Part shown: positions 53,349 to 62,066 of the stretch, one piece after another
Position numbering within the stretch: the first letter of the stretch is position 1
Layout of the letters: each line of letters begins with the position of its first letter
Translations under genes and position numbers: made by a program
The notes under the pieces: generated by a model
Databases searched by the model: none
Told to the model about the DNA's origin: nothing
What the model saw: the letters and a program-made list of their open reading frames with translations, nothing else
From: Desulfosediminicola ganghwensis
GTDB taxonomy: Bacteria; Desulfobacterota; Desulfobulbia; Desulfobulbales; Desulfocapsaceae
Assembly: GCF_005116675.2 (NCBI RefSeq)
Contig: NZ_CP050699.1
Location: 806,001 to 870,000, forward strand
Direction: 5' to 3'
Length of the DNA: 64,000 nucleotides

Positions 53349-54083
53349 ATGTTTAAAAAGTTGTTTGCCCGGATAGGGGTTGGCAGTGCCAGTGTGGATG
53401 CCGTGTTGACCACAGAACATTTTGAGCCAGGCGGTCTTGTGGAAGGACGTGTTGAAATTAAGGCTGGAGAGGTTGAGCAGGAGGTTGCTGCGATAACTAT
53501 TAAGCTGATGACAATTGCGGAAAGAGAGAGCGATGACGAAAGCGAGGAGTTGAATCATACCATCGCAAGCCACAAAGTGGCCGATGCTCTTTTGCTGAAG
53601 CCCGGTGAAAATCGCGAAGTACCTTTTTCGTTTCCCCTGCATATGGAAACGCCAGTCACAGTGCTGGATGTGGGAAAAAATCACTGTAAAGTTTGGCTGG
53701 AAACAGCGTTGGACATAGAATTGGCCCTGGACCCCACGGATAGGGATTATCTCAACGTCCACCCAACGCCTGTCATGCAGCATCTCATTACAGCAATGAT
53801 CGATAAAGGTTTTAAGATGGTCAAAGCTGATGTGGAGGAGGGTTTCCTCAATGGCGGCAGCTATACATCAGAATCAGGCTGCTACCAGGAGATTGAGTTC
53901 AAACCGAAGGCATTTTTCTCAGGTGTTCGGGAGGTGGAAATTTCTTTTGTTCCCCAGGCTGATTGCACCCATGTGCTTATTGAGCTTGATCGCACCTTTG
54001 CAGGGGATGGATACCGTAGCCTGACCCTGGCCAATTCAGCAGATCTGGCAGAGGTGAAAGAGAGTCTGGCCAGTTTGATGTAG
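53349..54083 (+). CDS. Spo0M-like (SpoOM family) protein, 244 aa
   Basis: An arrestin-like protein of the sporulation control family Spo0M. The N-terminal MFKKLFARIGVGSASVDAVL and GGLVEGRVEIKAGEVEQEV are hallmark stretches. Next come LLLKPGENREVPFSFPLHMETP and LDIELALDPTDRDYLNVHPT. In Bacillus the homologue affects sporulation and morphology; in non-sporing Gram-negatives the role is unclear. It is cytoplasmic, with no signal peptide. AAGGAG precedes the ATG. It is followed by a clear terminator, so it is transcribed alone. Confidence 0.9.
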   Translation: MFKKLFARIGVGSASVDAVLTTEHFEPGGLVEGRVEIKAGEVEQEVAAITIKLMTIAERESDDESEELNHTIASHKVADALLLKPGENREVPFSFPLHMETPVTVLDVGKNHCKVWLETALDIELALDPTDRDYLNVHPTPVMQHLITAMIDKGFKMVKADVEEGFLNGGSYTSESGCYQEIEFKPKAFFSGVREVEISFVPQADCTHVLIELDRTFAGDGYRSLTLANSADLAEVKESLASLM

Positions 54084-54112
54084 GCCAGCTTCCCACCTTG
54101 AAAAATTACAGA

Positions 54113-54142
54113 GGCAGGGCGGTTTCGCCCTGTCTTTCTTCC
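54113..54142 (+). terminator. Rho-independent terminator
   Basis: CAGGGCG-GTTT-CGCCCTG hairpin followed by TCTTTCTTCCT, 30 bases past the Spo0M-like stop. Confidence 0.8.
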
Positions 54143-54251
54143 TCGTCTCCCAAATTGAGCTATGAACTCGATGAATTGAGTCATTGTCAGGAAGACTCAA
54201 GAGTTATCGGCCACAACCTGTCGTCGACCAGTTGCCGCTACTGGAAGATTT

Positions 54252-54923
54252 TCACAGACCTTCGTATTTATACCCCACTCCATAGACTGACCTGATAATT
54301 TCCAGTCCGGGTGCGGCGATGGCAATTTTCTTCCGTAGCTTTTTAATGTGACTGTCAATGGTTCTGTCACAGACTATGCGCCTGTCGGTATAGAGTTTAT
54401 CCATAAGCTGGTCACGGGTAAAGATTCTGCCTGATTGTTCGAAAAGTATTCGAAGTAGCTGAAATTCTACAGCTGTCAGATCCAGCTTCTCACCGTGGAA
54501 TTTTGCGATATATTTCTTATTATCCAGGGTGAGACTCCGTCCGCTATGAACTGCACCTCTACTTCGCCTGAGGACAGCCTTGACTCTGGCTACCACTTCC
54601 CGTGGGCTGAAAGGTTTACAGATATAATCGTCTGCTCCGAGCTCCAGCCCGAGCAGCCTGTCTATTTCTTCAACTCTGGCGGTCATCATAACGATAGGCA
54701 CTTCGGAGAAGCTCCGTATTTCTTTACAGATATCGAGCCCGTCTTTCCCAGGAAGCATCAGGTCCAGCAAAATCAGCGCCGGCTGGTTTGCCCTGACCCT
54801 GGCCACAGCTTCCTGTCCTTCATAGAGACAGTCTGTTGTATAACCAGCCTGGCAGAGATAGTCGCAGAGCAGGTCGCTTAACCGTTTTTCGTCTTCGATG
54901 ATCAATATAGTTTTGTTTTTCAT
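54252..54923 (-). CDS. OmpR-family response regulator (BaeR-like), 223 aa
   Basis: A receiver domain (about 5-118) with the phospho-Asp in LILLDLMLPGKDG and the ADDYICKPFSPREV signature, then a winged-helix DNA-binding domain (about 130-223) with SLTLDNKKYIAKFHGEKLDL, RDQLMDKLY and CDRTIDSHIKKLRKKI. It is the cognate partner of the sensor kinase that precedes it in the same operon, 17 bases away. It may regulate envelope or metal-stress genes like BaeR, and the neighbouring redox genes are candidate targets. That is inference. Confidence 0.9.
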   Translation of the reverse strand: MKNKTILIIEDEKRLSDLLCDYLCQAGYTTDCLYEGQEAVARVRANQPALILLDLMLPGKDGLDICKEIRSFSEVPIVMMTARVEEIDRLLGLELGADDYICKPFSPREVVARVKAVLRRSRGAVHSGRSLTLDNKKYIAKFHGEKLDLTAVEFQLLRILFEQSGRIFTRDQLMDKLYTDRRIVCDRTIDSHIKKLRKKIAIAAPGLEIIRSVYGVGYKYEGL

Positions 54924-54940
54924 GTTTTTCTGTCTGCTGT

Positions 54941-56362
54941 TCAGCTGGTAATGGGTAACTCGACCCTGATCCCCAGGCCGCCATATGGTGAAGCATAGGA
55001 AGAGATCTTTCCCTGGTGAGCCTCAACTATGTTGGTGCAGATGGCAAGACCTAACCCAGCGCCATTATCTGCACGGTGTCGCGACAGGTCGGTTCGGTAG
55101 AGTCTGTCAAAGAGCAGGGGAAGCTGGTCGGCAGCTACTCCGGGCTCAGTATCTTGAAATAATAGAACAATACGTTCTTCAGAGCGTTCTGTCAGTATCT
55201 CAAGCATACCGGGAGAATCTGTATATCTCAGGCTGTTTTCCAGAAGGTTGGTGAAGAGTTGCTGCAGTCGGTCGGGATCTCCGAGCAAAGGCGGTGACAT
55301 CCCCGCCGGCACCTGAAGATGAAGCTCCATACCTTTATCCGCATATCGTTTTTCCAGAAGTTCAATGGTTCCATCAAGAATTCCCACAGGATCAACCAGT
55401 ACCTTTTTATATGTCAGGGCACCGATATCGGACATGGAAAGCTCATAAAGATCATTCACCAGCCGTTGCATATGCAGAACCTCGCCAAGCAGTGGTGTCA
55501 ATGTCTGGATACCGGTTTTGCGAACTCCGTCCAGAAGTGCCTCCAGCTCTCCCCGCAGGATGGAAATTGGCGTGCGCAACTCATGGGAGATATCAGCAAT
55601 CCAGCGCTGTCGAGCCTTTTCATTTTTTTCCAGAGTCATTGCAAGCATATTGAAGTGTTCGCTCAACCGCCCGAGTTCGTCTCCGCTGGTAATTGGAATT
55701 CTGGTTACAAATTTGCCACCTATGAGCTTTCTTGTTCCTTCTGTCAGGTGGTTGACAGGTCGTAGCAGGTGAATGGTTATTGGGAACGTCAGGATAATTG
55801 AAACCCCCAGCATCATCAACGCAATGAGCGCAAACGATTGTTTTTGCTGTTTTACAAAGAGCAGGTCGCCGGAATCTGAAATTTCGGAGATTGGAAAGAG
55901 CCCAAGAAATCCGATTGTGCTACCGGCCGAGGTAATCGGTATCGTGGTTATGTGCGTCAACTGCTCGGGGGGGCCGCCAATAACCCGATTTTTTTCCAGG
56001 TCCAGGAGCACGATACGCTTGCCGAGCCGAATTGGGTCCATCGGTGGATGGGGTGGTTGCTGAGGGCGATCGGCAAATAATTTCTTGTCGACAGACTCGC
56101 GCATTACATCAAAGAAGATATTCCTTTGAATCCGGGTCCAGAGCCGGTGATTGCCCTGCAACCCTTCCCAGCCTGCTTCCTTGCTGTAATAACTCGGAAG
56201 TTTTTCAGCCATGGTGTTGAGGTGCTTGAATTCCTGGCTGTTCACATAGCCGAGAAAGTCACGGTCAAAACTCCACTGCAGAAAGAGAAAAATACCTCCG
56301 GCCATGATCGAGCTGGTGAGGAGGGTGGAAAGGAAAAGCTTGTGGCGGATTCTAAGTTTCAA
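54941..56362 (-). CDS. Membrane sensor histidine kinase (BaeS-like), 473 aa
   Basis: I place the start at TTG (56360-56362), giving (M)KLRIRHKLFLSTLLTSS, which matches how BaeS-type kinases begin; the longer ATG at 56488 adds 42 odd residues. Membrane segments at about 8-28 and 185-207 enclose a periplasmic sensor. It has a Pro-rich run (PQQPPHPPMDP). Then come HAMP (EGTRKLIGGKFVTRIPI), HisKA with DISHELRTPISIL (about 258), and HATPase with ENSLRYTD and GAGLGLAIC. An ATPase box reads QDTEPGV instead of DNGPG, a weak G1 box. It should phosphorylate the regulator encoded next. Confidence 0.87.
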   Translation of the reverse strand: MKLRIRHKLFLSTLLTSSIMAGGIFLFLQWSFDRDFLGYVNSQEFKHLNTMAEKLPSYYSKEAGWEGLQGNHRLWTRIQRNIFFDVMRESVDKKLFADRPQQPPHPPMDPIRLGKRIVLLDLEKNRVIGGPPEQLTHITTIPITSAGSTIGFLGLFPISEISDSGDLLFVKQQKQSFALIALMMLGVSIILTFPITIHLLRPVNHLTEGTRKLIGGKFVTRIPITSGDELGRLSEHFNMLAMTLEKNEKARQRWIADISHELRTPISILRGELEALLDGVRKTGIQTLTPLLGEVLHMQRLVNDLYELSMSDIGALTYKKVLVDPVGILDGTIELLEKRYADKGMELHLQVPAGMSPPLLGDPDRLQQLFTNLLENSLRYTDSPGMLEILTERSEERIVLLFQDTEPGVAADQLPLLFDRLYRTDLSRHRADNGAGLGLAICTNIVEAHQGKISSYASPYGGLGIRVELPITS

Positions 56363-56788
56363 GGTCTTACCTGTAAATGCATGATTATCACGAAGAGTTG
56401 TATCAATGTATAGTTCGAAATTAAGGAAGAAATATGAACAAACATGGAAAAAACATTTTTTTCCAAAATAACTACCTGATTCGGGCATTTTGCAGCTTTG
56501 GGTGAGGTGGATGCTGGAGTCAGATCCTGGGGCGGGTATTGAACAACGCGGGAGTTTAAGGGTGGGGTCCTTCGAAGACCGTTCATTGATACGATTTGTC
56601 AGAACATACGTTTAATTCACATTTCTTCCATTTTTCTTCCTTTATTGCTCTGTACGTTGCATGGAGCATCTTACCCGGATGTGATCGGAAGCCTTTGGGC
56701 TTTTGGCAGCAAGACTCCGAATGGTCGGAAGTACGCTGTTCGGGGGCGGCAACAAAGACATAATGCTCGCAGTTCCAGGAGGATTCAG

Positions 56789-57145
56789 ATGGATGGAAGT
56801 AGTTTGTTTTTAATGATTTGCTCAATTTCTGTATTGGCCCTGTGGCTTGTCTTATCTGGTTGTGCAGTGGACCAGTCCTCTCAAAGAGGCGAAAGGCAGC
56901 AGGTGCGTGCAATGGGTAAACAGGAGATGGGACGGGGCCGCAGGGGAGAACCTCCCGGAATAAACAATACGACCACCACAGCAAATATGACCCTGCCTGC
57001 CGAGGCGTTCACCGCATGTAAGGGAAAGCGGTCTGGAGACGAGGTGAGTTTTTCCCCTGAGAATGGGAAGCTGGTGGTTGCAACCTGCCAGGTGATTGAT
57101 GACCATCTGGTGGCAGTACCAGAACGCAGGCGGACAAAATCATAA
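56789..57145 (+). CDS. Small lipoprotein with one C-x-GK-x2-GD module, 118 aa
   Basis: Start at the ATG after GGAGGATTCAG. A lipobox (LVLSGCAV, Cys at about 25) marks a lipoprotein. The end holds a short module, ACKGKRSGDEVSF then GKLVVATCQVIDDHLVAVPE. The same module occurs twice in the secreted protein at 58216. The two Cys may form a disulfide or bind a metal. The linker is Asn/Thr-rich (NNTTTTANM). It is divergent from the BaeSR-like operon and may be a member of its regulon. Function unknown. Confidence 0.7.
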   Translation: MDGSSLFLMICSISVLALWLVLSGCAVDQSSQRGERQQVRAMGKQEMGRGRRGEPPGINNTTTTANMTLPAEAFTACKGKRSGDEVSFSPENGKLVVATCQVIDDHLVAVPERRRTKS

Positions 57146-57303
57146 ATGAATAGTGCAGCTTGAACGGTGTCTTGAAGGGTATCTTTTCCCTGCCTGAGCC
57201 GGAGATAAAATAGACTCTTATACATTTTCCTTGTTTCTTACATATTTCATGCAAAATCGGCCAGTAAATTGAGGTAATTATTTCACAGGAAGTAAACGGA
57301 TAA

Positions 57304-57364
57304 CAGGTCCCCGGCACATCTCCTTCTCTCCCCTTTATCTCTCGCAAAAGTGCCGGGGAACCTG
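57304..57364. terminator. Long inverted repeat, possible terminator
   Basis: CAGGTCCCCGGCAC (57304-57317) and GTGCCGGGGAACCTG (57350-57364) pair over 14-15 bases with one bulge and a 32-base loop. It lies 160 bases after the lipoprotein gene. There is no U-run, so termination is uncertain; an operator or stable RNA hairpin is possible. Confidence 0.45.
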
Positions 57365-57414
57365 CTGTCTCAGAGGATTATACAACTCTCCGTATCCCCC
57401 AAAAGAAGCAAACT

Positions 57415-58002
57415 ATGATGTTCAGGCTTTATAGAGCAAGGCGTTGCCCTTTACGTACACTAACGATGGTCACACTGGTACTGGCATTATCTTCATCGGC
57501 ATCGGTGGCATCGCCAGCAAATTTTTTTCCCGGTAACCCTATGCCTCCCTGATTTGCTGTCGTCCATTATTACTGCCTGGACGGACTGTTTTACCGGCAT
57601 GACCCCAAAGGATTTATTGTTGCTCCGGCACCCATAGGTGCGGTGGTCAGAACCCTTCCTCCGGCAACAATACTGGTACATATCAGTGGGATTCAGTATT
57701 ACGCCTGTTCTGGGATTTACTACAGGAAGGTTGATGCTGGCTCTGTGGTGGTGGCGTAACCTGTCAGACACATGAGGTCTACTTTCGATATCGGTGAACG
57801 ACTCAAGGTCAGGGTTGACCTTCTCAACGTTCGTTCAGGTCCGGGCCTGAACCATGACGTTGTACAGCAACTCACCCAAGGTACTGGTGTCCAGGTTGAA
57901 GGGGGGAGTTCGGCCTTGTGCCTGGTTCGTCTGCCAGATAAGTCAACAGGCTGGATTAAGAGCAACTACACAACCAAATTCCAGGATGGCTTTGAAGGTT
58001 GA
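57415..58002 (+). pseudogene. DUF6515/SH3-domain periplasmic protein with two stops
   Basis: One frame from ATG 57415 to TGA 58002 encodes a signal peptide (TLTMVTLVLALSSSASVASP), a DUF6515-like module (YYCLDGLFYRHDPKGFIVAP, GAVVRTLPPAT, GIQYYACSGIYYR), and a bacterial SH3 domain (LLNVRSGPGLNHDVVQQL, then GWIKSNYTTKF). A TGA at 57550-57552 interrupts it after NPMPP, and a TAA at 57757-57759 separates the two domains. Because TAA cannot be read through as selenocysteine, this is best seen as a broken gene. The SH3 part alone (57772-58002) remains open and lacks a signal peptide. Confidence 0.75.
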
Positions 58003-58077
58003 GGGAAAAAGGCAGGGTTTTCCAACTTTCACATTTCCTCCACATTGGCTGCATATTCACACGTTACTTTCATGAAT

Positions 58078-58118
58078 AACAGTCTTCGCCATGGAGAACG
58101 AAGATGGCGAAGACTGTT
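58078..58118 (+). terminator. 15-bp hairpin, terminator-like
   Basis: AACAGTCTTCGCCAT and its perfect complement flank an 11-base loop. It lies 75 bases past the SH3 part of the broken gene. The following sequence (CAATAACG) has no U-run. Confidence 0.55.
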
Positions 58119-58215
58119 CAATAACGCTCAATGTCCGACATGTATTCAAGAACATGAAACGAACCCCCATGAAAAGAATTGAGCAATTTTCTTTTAACCC
58201 AGAAGGAGCAGTGTA

Positions 58216-58617
58216 ATGAAACAACACAAGGTGATCAAGGGGCTTACCGCCCTGATGATGGTTGCAACATTTTCCGCACTACCTGTTTATGCAAAAGGCA
58301 GCAAAATGGGTGGTGGCCCAGGCAATAACATGCAGGGGCCACCGCCGGAAGCCTACGAGGCGTGCGTCGGCAAGGAAGCAGGTGACATGGTCAGTCTGAA
58401 GGGGCGGAGAGGCAAGTCGATGGAGGGAGTATGCGCGAGTATCGAGTCTCAGCTTGTGGCTGTACCCAAGGAGCATCTCGAGGCCTGTGCAGGAAAGCAG
58501 GCAGGTGACAGCGTCAGTCTGGATGGACCCAGAGGTGAGTCGATAAAAGCAACATGTGAAATCGCGGGTGATCTTGTTCTGGCAATGCCAGGGAGATCAG
58601 GCGCCAGAGGGAACTAA
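58216..58617 (+). CDS. Secreted protein with two C-x-GK-x2-GD modules, 133 aa
   Basis: A signal peptide ends at about residue 26 (FSALPVYAKG), followed by a Gly/Pro/Met-rich stretch (GSKMGGGPGNNMQGPPPE). Then two copies of a module of about 40 residues: ACVGKEAGDMVSLKG with VCASIESQLVAVP, and ACAGKQAGDSVSLDG with TCEIAGDLVLAMP. Each has paired Cys. AGAAGGAGCAGTGTA precedes the ATG. It sits 91 bases before the ferredoxin gene, probably in the same transcript, and may be a periplasmic partner of that redox system. Not a named family to my knowledge. Confidence 0.75.
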   Translation: MKQHKVIKGLTALMMVATFSALPVYAKGSKMGGGPGNNMQGPPPEAYEACVGKEAGDMVSLKGRRGKSMEGVCASIESQLVAVPKEHLEACAGKQAGDSVSLDGPRGESIKATCEIAGDLVLAMPGRSGARGN

Positions 58618-58708
58618 TCGAGATGGTCTGGGGGGAGAAAGTGAATGCCTTCTCCCGACGGATCTGTACGAAAAGCATTTATGACTGGAATATGTTGATG
58701 GTGAATAT

Positions 58709-58924
58709 ATGGCCATTTCCGTAATCAAGGGGTGTATCGGCTGCGGTACCTGCGTGCTGACATGCCCTACTGATGTAATCCGTTTGGACCAGCGCTCAGG
58801 CAAAGCGACTATTCAGTATCCGGCAGATTGTCAGATATGCCATCTTTGCCGAATGTACTGTCCGGTGGATGCAATCACGATAACACCAGAGAAGTCTATA
58901 CCGGTGGTTGTGTCATGGGGCTGA
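58709..58924 (+). CDS. 2x[4Fe-4S] ferredoxin, 71 aa
   Basis: Two cluster motifs: CIGCGTCVLTCP (about 9-20) and CQICHLCRMYCP (about 41-52), both C-x2-C-x2-C-x3-CP. This is a small bacterial-type ferredoxin that passes electrons in the cytoplasm. Its end overlaps the start of the membrane-protein gene by 10 bases, so the two are translationally coupled. It should feed the b-type membrane subunit and the flavoprotein encoded next. Confidence 0.9.
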   Translation: MAISVIKGCIGCGTCVLTCPTDVIRLDQRSGKATIQYPADCQICHLCRMYCPVDAITITPEKSIPVVVSWG

Positions 58925-59559
58925 AGATGGAAAAGCATACAACCCGACCCGCACTACAATGGTGCACGCTCTTTATCGGCATACCTCTCCTGTTCTATCT
59001 CACAGGAGATTTTCCCCGCCGATCAATTCTCAAGGAAACGATATCTCTCCTGACCCTGATGGCATTTTTCCAGCTATTGGGGCAGTTGTATACCACGCGA
59101 TGTAATACACGCCTTGTGCGCGATGCAGGAGCACCAAAGCTTGTAAGAGTCCATAAAATTGCTGGCTACATCGGTATTGCGCTGATCCTTGTACATCCTT
59201 TGCTGATCGTGGTACCGCGATATTTCGAAGCGGGAATAGGCCCTGGAGAGGCGTTTTTAACCATGGTCACCACGACTACTCCGGGAGTATTGACCGGGCT
59301 TGCAAGCTGGGGGCTGATGCTTGCGCTGGCGGTAACGTCGCTCTTTCAAAAGAGGATACCCCTGACGTACCTTTCGTGGCGAAGGCTGCATGCAAGCCTG
59401 TCGATAGCTTTTATCCCGGCTGCCTCCTGGCACGTCGCGAATCTGGGCAGGCATGCAAGCCCGGCCATGACCATAATGATAGTGCTGATGGCGGCAGGTG
59501 GGATGCTGCTCACGATAAAAGCAACCGTGGCCAGAAGACTATTGAGAGTAAAGGGCTGA
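58915..59559 (+). CDS. Ferric-reductase-like b-type membrane protein, 214 aa
   Basis: Start at ATG 58915 (MGLKMEKH), inside the end of the ferredoxin gene; 58927 is an alternative. There are six or so membrane segments, with His at positions suited to haem b ligation: LVRVHKIAGYIGIALILVHP and SWRRLHASLSIAFIPAASWH. This is the arrangement of ferric reductase-like transmembrane (FRD) proteins. It should move electrons across the membrane from ferredoxin to the Tat-exported flavoprotein encoded 2 bases downstream. Confidence 0.82.
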   Translation: MGLKMEKHTTRPALQWCTLFIGIPLLFYLTGDFPRRSILKETISLLTLMAFFQLLGQLYTTRCNTRLVRDAGAPKLVRVHKIAGYIGIALILVHPLLIVVPRYFEAGIGPGEAFLTMVTTTTPGVLTGLASWGLMLALAVTSLFQKRIPLTYLSWRRLHASLSIAFIPAASWHVANLGRHASPAMTIMIVLMAAGGMLLTIKATVARRLLRVKG

Positions 59560-59561
59560 AA

Positions 59562-61307
59562 ATGAACAGTACGAATGAAATGAGCGGCCTTACCCGTAGA
59601 ACTTTTATGACACTTGCCGGGGGGGCCGCTGGTGTTGCAGCGCTCTCCTCGTTTGGTATTCCTACAGGTTGGGCAGCCAACAAACCAAAAGTTGCACCAG
59701 CTGATGTTTCTCTGGCACTAGACACTACAGACGTACTTGTCATCGGTGGCGGTATGGCAGGTCTGTTTGCTGCAGTGAAGGCCCACGATGCAGGTGCCGA
59801 CGTTATGATCCTGTCCAAAGGCAGACTTGGTTCATCAGGTCAGACGCCGTTTGCCAAGGGCATATTTGTCTATGACCCCGGCGTCGCTGGAATGACCCTC
59901 GACGAATTTGTTGACAGTGTCTCCCGCTCGGCACTGGGCAGCAATAACCCTTTATATACCAGGCAAATGGCGGGAAACTCCCTCGCCAGGGTAAAGGAAC
60001 TGCGGGAGTGGGGATTTTTTGAATCCCCACTTTATAATAACTGTTTTAAACGGCCAATCGCTGAGCGAAGCATACCCCTTCTGGAGCGTGTCATGGTGAC
60101 CCATTTACTCAAAGAAAATGGCATGATAGCAGGGGCCGCAGGGTTTAGTGCAGATGACGGAAAAGTGCACCTAGTTGCAGCAAAAAGCGTTATTCTCTGT
60201 ACAGGTGCTGGAGGTTTCAAGCCGAACGGCTTCCCCATTTGCGACCTCACGCACGACGGGACTGTCATGGCCTACAATATCGGGGCTAAAGTCACGGGCA
60301 AGGAATGGAACGACGGGCATCCAGCTTCTGCAGAAAATCCGGCAGCGTGTTTCGATGGCTGGGGAAACATGTTTGAACAAAAGCCGACCACAACCGGGGT
60401 CGACATACGACATGACCTTGGGGTCGACATGAACTACAGGGCGTATGTCGCAGGTGGCCCGGTACGCATGGGACCCCCGCACCAGCAAGAGACAGGCCAA
60501 GTCGCAGGCGGCCCGTATATGCCGTTGGAATTTATGCGAAACGCTCCTCCGGGCGGCGCCGGAGGGCGCCATGATGATACGCCGCAGAGACAAGGCAAAG
60601 GTGGCCCCCCTCCAGGAATGAGAGGGCCGCGCGTTGGCGGTTCATCATCTGGCATGGCGATCCATAAGTCTGAAGGCCTGGTACCGATTAATGACAGGTG
60701 CGAGTCGACTATCCCGGGACTTTACGCCGCCGGAGATGCCCTTGGTTCATATATGGCGGGTGCTATTTACACTCAGATCGGTTCCTCCCTGGCCGGTTCA
60801 GCTGTTCAGGGAGCTGTTGCCGGCGAGGCAGCGGCGGCCTTTTGTTCCAGTACGGTGGCCCCTGTCATCGGGAAAGAGACGATTGCCAGGGTGCAGGAGG
60901 AAATGTTGGCACCGTTGGGAAAAGAAGCCGGTTACAGCCCGGCCTGGGTGACCCAGACCTTGCAGGGGATCATGATTCCGAACTTTGTTCTCTACATCAA
61001 GAAAGAAAAGCTGCTGCAGGCAGCCCTGGCGTACGTCGAGGAACTCAGGGACCATCATGTGGGGATGCTGCGTGCTGCTGACTTCCATGAACTTCGTCTG
61101 GCCCATGAGACCGCAAACATGATAATCAGCGCAGAGATGAAGCTCAGGGCCTCGATCATGCGAACAGAGAGCCGATGCAGTCACTTTCGACTCGATTATC
61201 CTGAGGTGGATGAGAAGAACTGGCGAGCCTGGATAAACATTTACAGGGGGGAAGACGGGTCTATGAAGTTGGAAAAGCAGCCCTTTGACAGTTGGCCTGT
61301 AGCATAA
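59562..61307 (+). CDS. Tat-exported fumarate-reductase-like flavoprotein, 581 aa
   Basis: Start at the ATG 2 bases after the membrane gene's stop. The Tat motif TRRTFMTLAGGAAGV (about 11-25) shows export. The FAD-binding loop is VLVIGGGMAGLFAAVKAHDAG (about 57-77), with GSSGQTPFAKG and, near the C-terminus of the flavin domain, LYAAGDALGSYMAGAIYTQ. This is the succinate dehydrogenase/fumarate reductase flavoprotein fold. An unusual Gly/Pro-rich insertion lies at about 328-365 (PPGGAGGRHDD, KGGPPPGMRGPR). Periplasmic reductases of this type act on fumarate, urocanate or other unsaturated acids. The acceptor here is unknown. Confidence 0.88.
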   Translation: MNSTNEMSGLTRRTFMTLAGGAAGVAALSSFGIPTGWAANKPKVAPADVSLALDTTDVLVIGGGMAGLFAAVKAHDAGADVMILSKGRLGSSGQTPFAKGIFVYDPGVAGMTLDEFVDSVSRSALGSNNPLYTRQMAGNSLARVKELREWGFFESPLYNNCFKRPIAERSIPLLERVMVTHLLKENGMIAGAAGFSADDGKVHLVAAKSVILCTGAGGFKPNGFPICDLTHDGTVMAYNIGAKVTGKEWNDGHPASAENPAACFDGWGNMFEQKPTTTGVDIRHDLGVDMNYRAYVAGGPVRMGPPHQQETGQVAGGPYMPLEFMRNAPPGGAGGRHDDTPQRQGKGGPPPGMRGPRVGGSSSGMAIHKSEGLVPINDRCESTIPGLYAAGDALGSYMAGAIYTQIGSSLAGSAVQGAVAGEAAAAFCSSTVAPVIGKETIARVQEEMLAPLGKEAGYSPAWVTQTLQGIMIPNFVLYIKKEKLLQAALAYVEELRDHHVGMLRAADFHELRLAHETANMIISAEMKLRASIMRTESRCSHFRLDYPEVDEKNWRAWINIYRGEDGSMKLEKQPFDSWPVA

Positions 61308-61357
61308 AAGCAAAAAGTTTACATATTAAGTATATCGCTTCCTTCGCGCCAGACACC

Positions 61358-61396
61358 AATAACCGCAATCTAAAATTTCCCGGGATTGCGGCTATT
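61358..61396. terminator. Bidirectional terminator between convergent genes
   Basis: AATAACCGCAATC and GATTGCGGCTATT form a 13-bp stem (one mismatch) with a 13-base loop, followed by GTATTTC. It lies between the convergent flavoprotein and PA14 genes. Confidence 0.6.
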
Positions 61397-61433
61397 GTAT
61401 TTCTGGCCAGGAGTGGTCTGGACGGAATGCGTA

Positions 61434-62066
61434 CTATTGAGTTGCCGGCAGGTGAGCATACGCCTCGGCAGGCACAATGACTTTCTCATCACTTCCCGGT
61501 GTCTTCCAGTACAATTTCAATGCTGCTGTGCCTTTTCTCTGGAAGTAGTCTATTCGTATGGGATACCAGCCTGCGATGGTTACATTCAGCTCGGATTCGA
61601 TTGATAACTGGTCCGAATGTTGGGTAGGATCGGAGAGAACAAGTTTGTCGCTCAGGTAAATTATAACACCGTCATTGGAGAGGGTCTGTAGAATGTATTT
61701 GCCTGTTGTCGGGAAATGCAGGGCCCCGTTCATGCGAATACCGATACCGCGATTGGTCCCACTGTCGAATACCTTACCCCTTCCGAACTGGTTATTGAGC
61801 TCGAATATTGGCTTGCCCTCTTTCCCGCCTCTTTTAGGTAGCATCCGCACGTTGCGTGCAAAAAAATTATGGAAATAGACAGTGAGCAGTCCCGGCTGCA
61901 ATCTCGCTGCTTCTTCAGCCGAAAGTGGTGTGCCCTGCATGTCGTAGTGCACAGGTGGTTGCGGTGATTCTGATTCGCCGGCCATGCTTATCGGGAGATG
62001 CGTGGTGAGGAAAAGAATCGTACACAGTGCGATAATCTTTACAGTGTGGTTTCGGTTGATGAGCAT
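61434..62066 (-). CDS. Secreted PA14-domain protein, 210 aa
   Basis: Start at the second ATG (MLINRNHTVKIIAL), which has AAGGAGATACC directly upstream. A signal peptide covers about 1-30. Residues about 60-200 match the PA14 beta-barrel: GLLTVYFHNFFARNVR, GIGIRMNGALHFPTTGKYIL, SNDGVIIYLSDKLV and WYPIRIDYFQRKGTAALKLYW. PA14 domains usually bind sugars or ligands at the cell surface. No catalytic domain is attached. Monocistronic. Confidence 0.85.
   Translation of the reverse strand: MLINRNHTVKIIALCTILFLTTHLPISMAGESESPQPPVHYDMQGTPLSAEEAARLQPGLLTVYFHNFFARNVRMLPKRGGKEGKPIFELNNQFGRGKVFDSGTNRGIGIRMNGALHFPTTGKYILQTLSNDGVIIYLSDKLVLSDPTQHSDQLSIESELNVTIAGWYPIRIDYFQRKGTAALKLYWKTPGSDEKVIVPAEAYAHLPATQ

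Noticed and set aside
57550-57552. TGA in the DUF6515 gene as a selenocysteine codon
   Set aside because: The same frame also contains a TAA further on, and no convincing hairpin follows the TGA at the right distance; a pseudogene explains both.
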